The notes below the pieces were generated by a model. It had not been told where the DNA came from. It ran no database searches and saw only the letters and a program-made list of their open reading frames with translations. This document shows, one piece after another, positions 52,180 through 55,302 of a stretch of DNA of 55,302 nt (positions are counted from its first letter, which is position 1; the number at the start of each line of letters is the position of its first letter). Made by a program: the position numbers and the translations under genes. Source of the stretch: Helcococcus massiliensis (GTDB lineage Bacteria; Bacillota; Clostridia; Tissierellales; Peptoniphilaceae); NCBI RefSeq assembly GCF_900258485.1, contig NZ_OGVE01000005.1:1-55302 (forward strand). Direction: 5' to 3'.

Positions 52180-52962
52180 ATGAAAAATATATGGGGAAAA
52201 ATAGTTTATTATTTTACTAAAGCTCTGGAGTTTATATATGATTTAGTAGAAAACATTTTAGAAGTCATAATAAATGCAGCGGATTCAATACGTTTATTTA
52301 TTATTCCTATAGTGTTATTTTTTGTTATAGGGATAGTTACTATACCGCTTTTGCTTTTGCTTGTATTTACTGGACCAGGTGCCTTTTTATTAATTGCTAC
52401 AATTATTGTATTTTCGATTTCTATCCTTGGAAGGTCAGTGCTGAATTCTTTTAGAAAAGTTAAATATGCTCAAATTAACTTTTTATATGACTATGCCAGA
52501 TATGAGATGGAAGGTGGAGTAGAAAATAAGACTTATCAATTCTACAAAGATAAGTATGATGAAATTCAAAGACGAAAATTTGAAGAAGAGTTACGTAGGG
52601 AAGAAGAGAGAAGAAGAGAAAGACAAAGGCAACAAGAAAAACAATGGAGAGAATTCTTCGAACAAAACTTTGGTGGCTATAGTAGTTCACAGGATGGATA
52701 TGGTGGCTACCAAGGATCTTCAGGTCAGAGAGGACCAGGTGCCTTTGTAGGATTTAAACAAAAATATGAAGAAGCTTGTGATGTTTTAGGTGTTCCTTAT
52801 GATGCAGACTTTTCAACTATAAAAGCTGCATATAGAAAACTAGCTAAGAAATACCATCCTGACATTAGTAAAGAAAGACATGCTGAGGAAATGTTTAAGA
52901 AGGTAAACAATGCCTTTGATTTTCTATCAGAAGAAAATGTAAGAAGATATAAAAATATGTAA
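52180..52962 (+). CDS. membrane-anchored J-domain (DnaJ-like) protein
   Basis: A 260-residue protein with an unusual order. Two hydrophobic helices (about 40-62 and 66-85) are followed by a charged, probably coiled-coil segment rich in Glu, Arg and Gln (about 120-165), a Gly/Ser/Tyr-rich linker (about 165-190), and a C-terminal J domain (about 195-260) with the HPD motif in [11 protein letters not shown]. Ordinary DnaJ carries the J domain first. The HPD loop implies it activates an Hsp70 (DnaK) at the membrane. Zinc-finger and client-binding domains are absent. It lies 10 bases after the ABC exporter gene and before msrAB. Confidence 0.88.
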   Translation: MKNIWGKIVYYFTKALEFIYDLVENILEVIINAADSIRLFIIPIVLFFVIGIVTIPLLLLLVFTGPGAFLLIATIIVFSISILGRSVLNSFRKVKYAQINFLYDYARYEMEGGVENKTYQFYKDKYDEIQRRKFEEELRREEERRRERQRQQEKQWREFFEQNFGGYSSSQDGYGGYQGSSGQRGPGAFVGFKQKYEEACDVLGVPYDADFSTIKAAYRKLAKKYHPDISKERHAEEMFKKVNNAFDFLSEENVRRYKNM

Positions 52963-52973
52963 AAGAGGAAAAT

Positions 52974-53945
52974 ATGATTAGGTCTGAATTAAAATTAAAA
53001 GATAATCAAAAAGAAATTGTACTTGGAGCAGGATGCTTTTGGGGTACCCAGGCTTACTTTGACAAAATTGAAGGTGTAGTTGCTACTGAAGTGGGATATG
53101 CTAATGGACTTGTAGAAAATCCTTCATATGAACAAGTATGTACTGGAGCTACTGGTTTTGCAGAGGTTGCAAGAATTGTATACGATCCAGAATTGATTAA
53201 CCTATTCCAAATCTTAGAACACTTCTTTAGAATTATAGATCCAACTAGTTTAAATAGACAAGGTGGAGATGTAGGTGAACAATATAGGACTGGAATTTAT
53301 TCTAACAATTTAAATGATAGGGAAGTTGCTATTAAATATATAGAAATAATGCAAGTCAATTATGATAGAAAAATTCAGGTAGAAGTAGACTACCTAAAAA
53401 ATTATTTTATGGCTGAAGACTACCACCAAGACTATTTAAAGAAAAATCCTAATGGATATTGTCATGTAGACCTTTCTTTAGCTGATGAAGATACTAAAGA
53501 CAATAAGTTTGCTAAATTATCAAACGAAGAAATTAAAGAAAAATTGACAGACTTACAATATAGAGTAACTCAAGAAGCGGCTACAGAAATGCCTTTTACT
53601 AGTGAGTATGACGATTTTTATGAAAAAGGATTATATGTAGATATTGTTACAGGGCAGGCTTTATTTGTTTCAACTGATAAATTTGATGCGGGTTGTGGTT
53701 GGCCATCATTCTCCAAACCTATTGAAAAAGATGCCTTATTATATTTTGAAGATGATAGCTTATCAAGAAAAAGAATTGAGGTAGTTTCAAAATCAGGAGA
53801 CAGCCATCTTGGTCATGTATTTAATGACGGACCAAAGGAAACTGGAGGATTAAGATATTGCATTAATGGTGCAAGTTTGAGATTTATTCCTTATGATGAA
53901 ATGGATGAAGAAGGATATAGCGAATATAAAAAACTGGTGGAATAG
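52974..53945 (+). CDS. msrAB: fused methionine sulfoxide reductase MsrA-MsrB
   Basis: A 323-residue bifunctional repair enzyme. The MsrA part (about 1-160) has the catalytic Cys in GAGCFWGTQ (C21) and reduces S-sulfoxides; the MsrB part (about 185-320) has CGWPSFSKP and the catalytic RYCINGASLRF Cys near 300 and reduces R-sulfoxides. The CxxC zinc pairs of many MsrB are not obvious. No signal peptide, so it acts in the cytoplasm. AGAGG lies before the ATG. Confidence 0.94.
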   Translation: MIRSELKLKDNQKEIVLGAGCFWGTQAYFDKIEGVVATEVGYANGLVENPSYEQVCTGATGFAEVARIVYDPELINLFQILEHFFRIIDPTSLNRQGGDVGEQYRTGIYSNNLNDREVAIKYIEIMQVNYDRKIQVEVDYLKNYFMAEDYHQDYLKKNPNGYCHVDLSLADEDTKDNKFAKLSNEEIKEKLTDLQYRVTQEAATEMPFTSEYDDFYEKGLYVDIVTGQALFVSTDKFDAGCGWPSFSKPIEKDALLYFEDDSLSRKRIEVVSKSGDSHLGHVFNDGPKETGGLRYCINGASLRFIPYDEMDEEGYSEYKKLVE

Positions 53946-53947
53946 TA

Positions 53948-54955
53948 TTGAGAAAAGAAAGACGAGATATTCAAGAAAATCGAATAAGAGATCATAAGTA
54001 TTATATGAAGAAGAGGAATAAAAGAAATAGGAAGAAAAATAGGTTGGCAAGATTTTTAGGTTTGCTATTTATTATTTCAGTACTAGGATTTTTATATTAC
54101 TTCTTTATATATAGGGAAAAAAATAAGATTAATAAGCTTTATCAATCTTATTACAATAGTACTTTTGATCAAGCTTATAATAAGTATAGTGGAAACTTAT
54201 ATTATAAAAAATATAATAAGGATGAAGAAAGTGCTAGCTATGTGAAACTGGATCCTAATACCTATACTATAAAGAATAAAGAAAAATCAAACTTTGAAGA
54301 TTACTTAGTTAATAAGTTGATGGATGTCCTTGAAGAAAATCAAATTAAACAAGAAGACTTTTCTATAGTTATAGAGGATGGAGATGAAACTTTATTGGCT
54401 ATCAACGATAAAAAGACTTTATCTAATTACAAAATTGATGATTATATTTATTTACTATTAATAGATGATTTAATAGGACAAGGCACAATAAAGTTAGAAG
54501 ATGTAGAAGAACACCTGGATAGTATCTATATCCAAAATAATAAGGATAGGATAACAAGTCTTGCTTCATATATAAATGGTATGGGTTATAATTTAACTTC
54601 ATTTAAAAGTAAAGTATTGGGAAGGTCTAATATTGAATCAATGAAGGTGAGTGAAGTTTTGAAATTTTTCAAAATGTCAGAAAACAAGGATACAGTATTG
54701 AAAAAATATTATCTTTCCTTATTAGAAGAAACTAGTAATTTATTTTTGAATCCTGTTTATACTAAACAGGCAAGTAGAAATATATCCTTATCTAATAGTA
54801 ATGTAAAATATGATATTGGTTATGTAAATTCTGACCAAGATTATTACTATTCTATATATAGTGATAAGTTATCAGATGAAAATATACATATAATTGCTGA
54901 TGCTATTGATAGAAATATAAAAGAATTAAAACTAAATAAGACATTAATTGATTAA
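53948..54955 (+). CDS. membrane-anchored protein with degenerate beta-lactamase-like fold
   Basis: A 335-residue protein. Its first 30 residues are very basic (Lys/Arg), then one membrane helix (about 38-56), then an extracellular part. The segment SIVIEDGDETLLAINDKKTLSNYKIDDYIYLLLIDDL is laid out like the start of class A beta-lactamases, but no S-x-x-K nucleophile is found where it should lie. So it may be an inactive relative or only share the topology; confidence in the fold is modest. It starts at a TTG two bases after msrAB, with GGTGG before it. A terminator closes the unit. Confidence 0.65.
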   Translation: MRKERRDIQENRIRDHKYYMKKRNKRNRKKNRLARFLGLLFIISVLGFLYYFFIYREKNKINKLYQSYYNSTFDQAYNKYSGNLYYKKYNKDEESASYVKLDPNTYTIKNKEKSNFEDYLVNKLMDVLEENQIKQEDFSIVIEDGDETLLAINDKKTLSNYKIDDYIYLLLIDDLIGQGTIKLEDVEEHLDSIYIQNNKDRITSLASYINGMGYNLTSFKSKVLGRSNIESMKVSEVLKFFKMSENKDTVLKKYYLSLLEETSNLFLNPVYTKQASRNISLSNSNVKYDIGYVNSDQDYYYSIYSDKLSDENIHIIADAIDRNIKELKLNKTLID

Positions 54956-54977
54956 ATTCAATAAATAGACTATGATG

Positions 54978-55003
54978 AAACCGGGTAAAATACCCGGTTT
55001 TAA
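54978..55003 (+). terminator. terminator before the rRNA promoters
   Basis: AAACCGGGTA, three bases and TACCCGGTTT, then TAATTATT. Confidence 0.85.
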
Positions 55004-55031
55004 TTATTATTAAAAATAAATGCAAAAAAGT

Positions 55032-55060
55032 TTGACAAATACTTTTTAACTTGCTATTAT
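55032..55060 (+). promoter_or_regulatory. rRNA operon promoter P1
   Basis: TTGACA (55032-55037) and TATTAT (55055-55060) with a 17-base spacer. The -35 region TTTGACAAATACTTTTT is repeated exactly in P2. Confidence 0.88.
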
Positions 55061-55117
55061 ATAAAAGTCGTCGAAAAAGACGGTCTGAAAAGACTAAAAA
55101 ATAAATGAAAAATTTAT

Positions 55118-55146
55118 TTGACAAATACTTTTTTCGATGGTAATAT
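55118..55146 (+). promoter_or_regulatory. rRNA operon promoter P2
   Basis: TTGACA (55118-55123) and TAATAT (55141-55146), again with a 17-base spacer, about 100 bases before the 16S start. A further TATAAT at 55212-55217 has no good -35. Confidence 0.88.
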
Positions 55147-55244
55147 ATATAAAGTGTTCTCAAAGAACACGATAAAAGAACCTAAACAAATAAATAGTCA
55201 AAACTTTTGAGTATAATAATTTCAAAATAAGCTAGATCAAACTT

Positions 55245-55302
55245 TAATTTGAGAGTTTGATCCTGGCTCAGGACGAACGCTGGCGGCGTGCTTAACACAT
55301 GC
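55245..55302 (+). rRNA. rrs: 16S ribosomal RNA, first bases only
   Basis: AGAGTTTGATCCTGGCTCAG at 55252-55271 is the universal 5' region of 16S rRNA, followed by GACGAACGCTGGCGGCGTGC. The mature 5' end is estimated at about 55245 by counting from this block. The gene continues past the window. Confidence 0.97.

Noticed and set aside
1-55302. CRISPR array
   Set aside because: No regularly spaced direct repeats and no cas genes are seen.

Overview
The window is AT-rich DNA from a low-GC Gram-positive bacterium. It shows Shine-Dalgarno sites of the GGAGG type, lipobox lipoproteins, an AddAB/RexAB-type recombination nuclease, many PTS parts, a D-lactate dehydrogenase and a ROK glucokinase, but no respiratory genes. 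My best guess is an anaerobic fermentative coccus of the Peptoniphilaceae (Anaerococcus-like). This is inference from gene style only. The right end runs into the first bases of a 16S rRNA gene behind two tandem promoters.

Left part (1-5.8 kb, minus strand): a HAD phosphatase, then a metal/nitrosative-stress block. The block holds a two-domain acetyltransferase, a thioredoxin-type arsenate reductase and a Crp/Fnr regulator. Behind a well-formed class II FNR-type promoter follow a shortened RIC-like hemerythrin protein, a P1B ATPase with an unusual CPG membrane motif, and a small HMA metal-binding protein.

Accessory/defence part (6-17 kb): a complete type I restriction-modification system (hsdM, hsdS, hsdR); a 1 kb decayed stretch holding a degraded IS110-family transposase; a TIR-domain gene broken by one in-frame stop; a DUF4357 gene whose 3' end runs into a fragment of an acetyltransferase gene; an AbiEi/AbiEii (type IV) toxin-antitoxin pair with a palindrome over its promoter; and an intact acetyltransferase homologous to the fragment.

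Transport part (17-32.7 kb): an iron/siderophore uptake operon behind a Fur-like box (binding lipoprotein, FecCD permease, ATPase and a pair of fused ABC half-transporters), a lipoprotein of unknown role, a KtrAB potassium channel, a MetNIQ methionine importer, a serine hydrolase that looks leaderless, a glucose/GlcNAc-family PTS IIBC and a PTS-associated TIM-barrel-like protein.

Core part (32.8-55.3 kb): an unlisted 36-residue peptide gene, tmRNA and tRNA-Ala, a secreted barnase followed by a barstar fused to a gamma-carbonic anhydrase, a free EIIB domain, a preQ1-type riboswitch with queT, glucokinase, addB-addA, thiamine pyrophosphokinase, a PfoR-like PTS IIC with D-lactate dehydrogenase, an OFA-type MFS transporter with an M20 peptidase, then an operon of ABC exporter, membrane J-domain protein, MsrAB and a degenerate penicillin-recognising-fold protein, ending at the rRNA operon. 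Genes in this part are tightly packed with obvious terminators between units.
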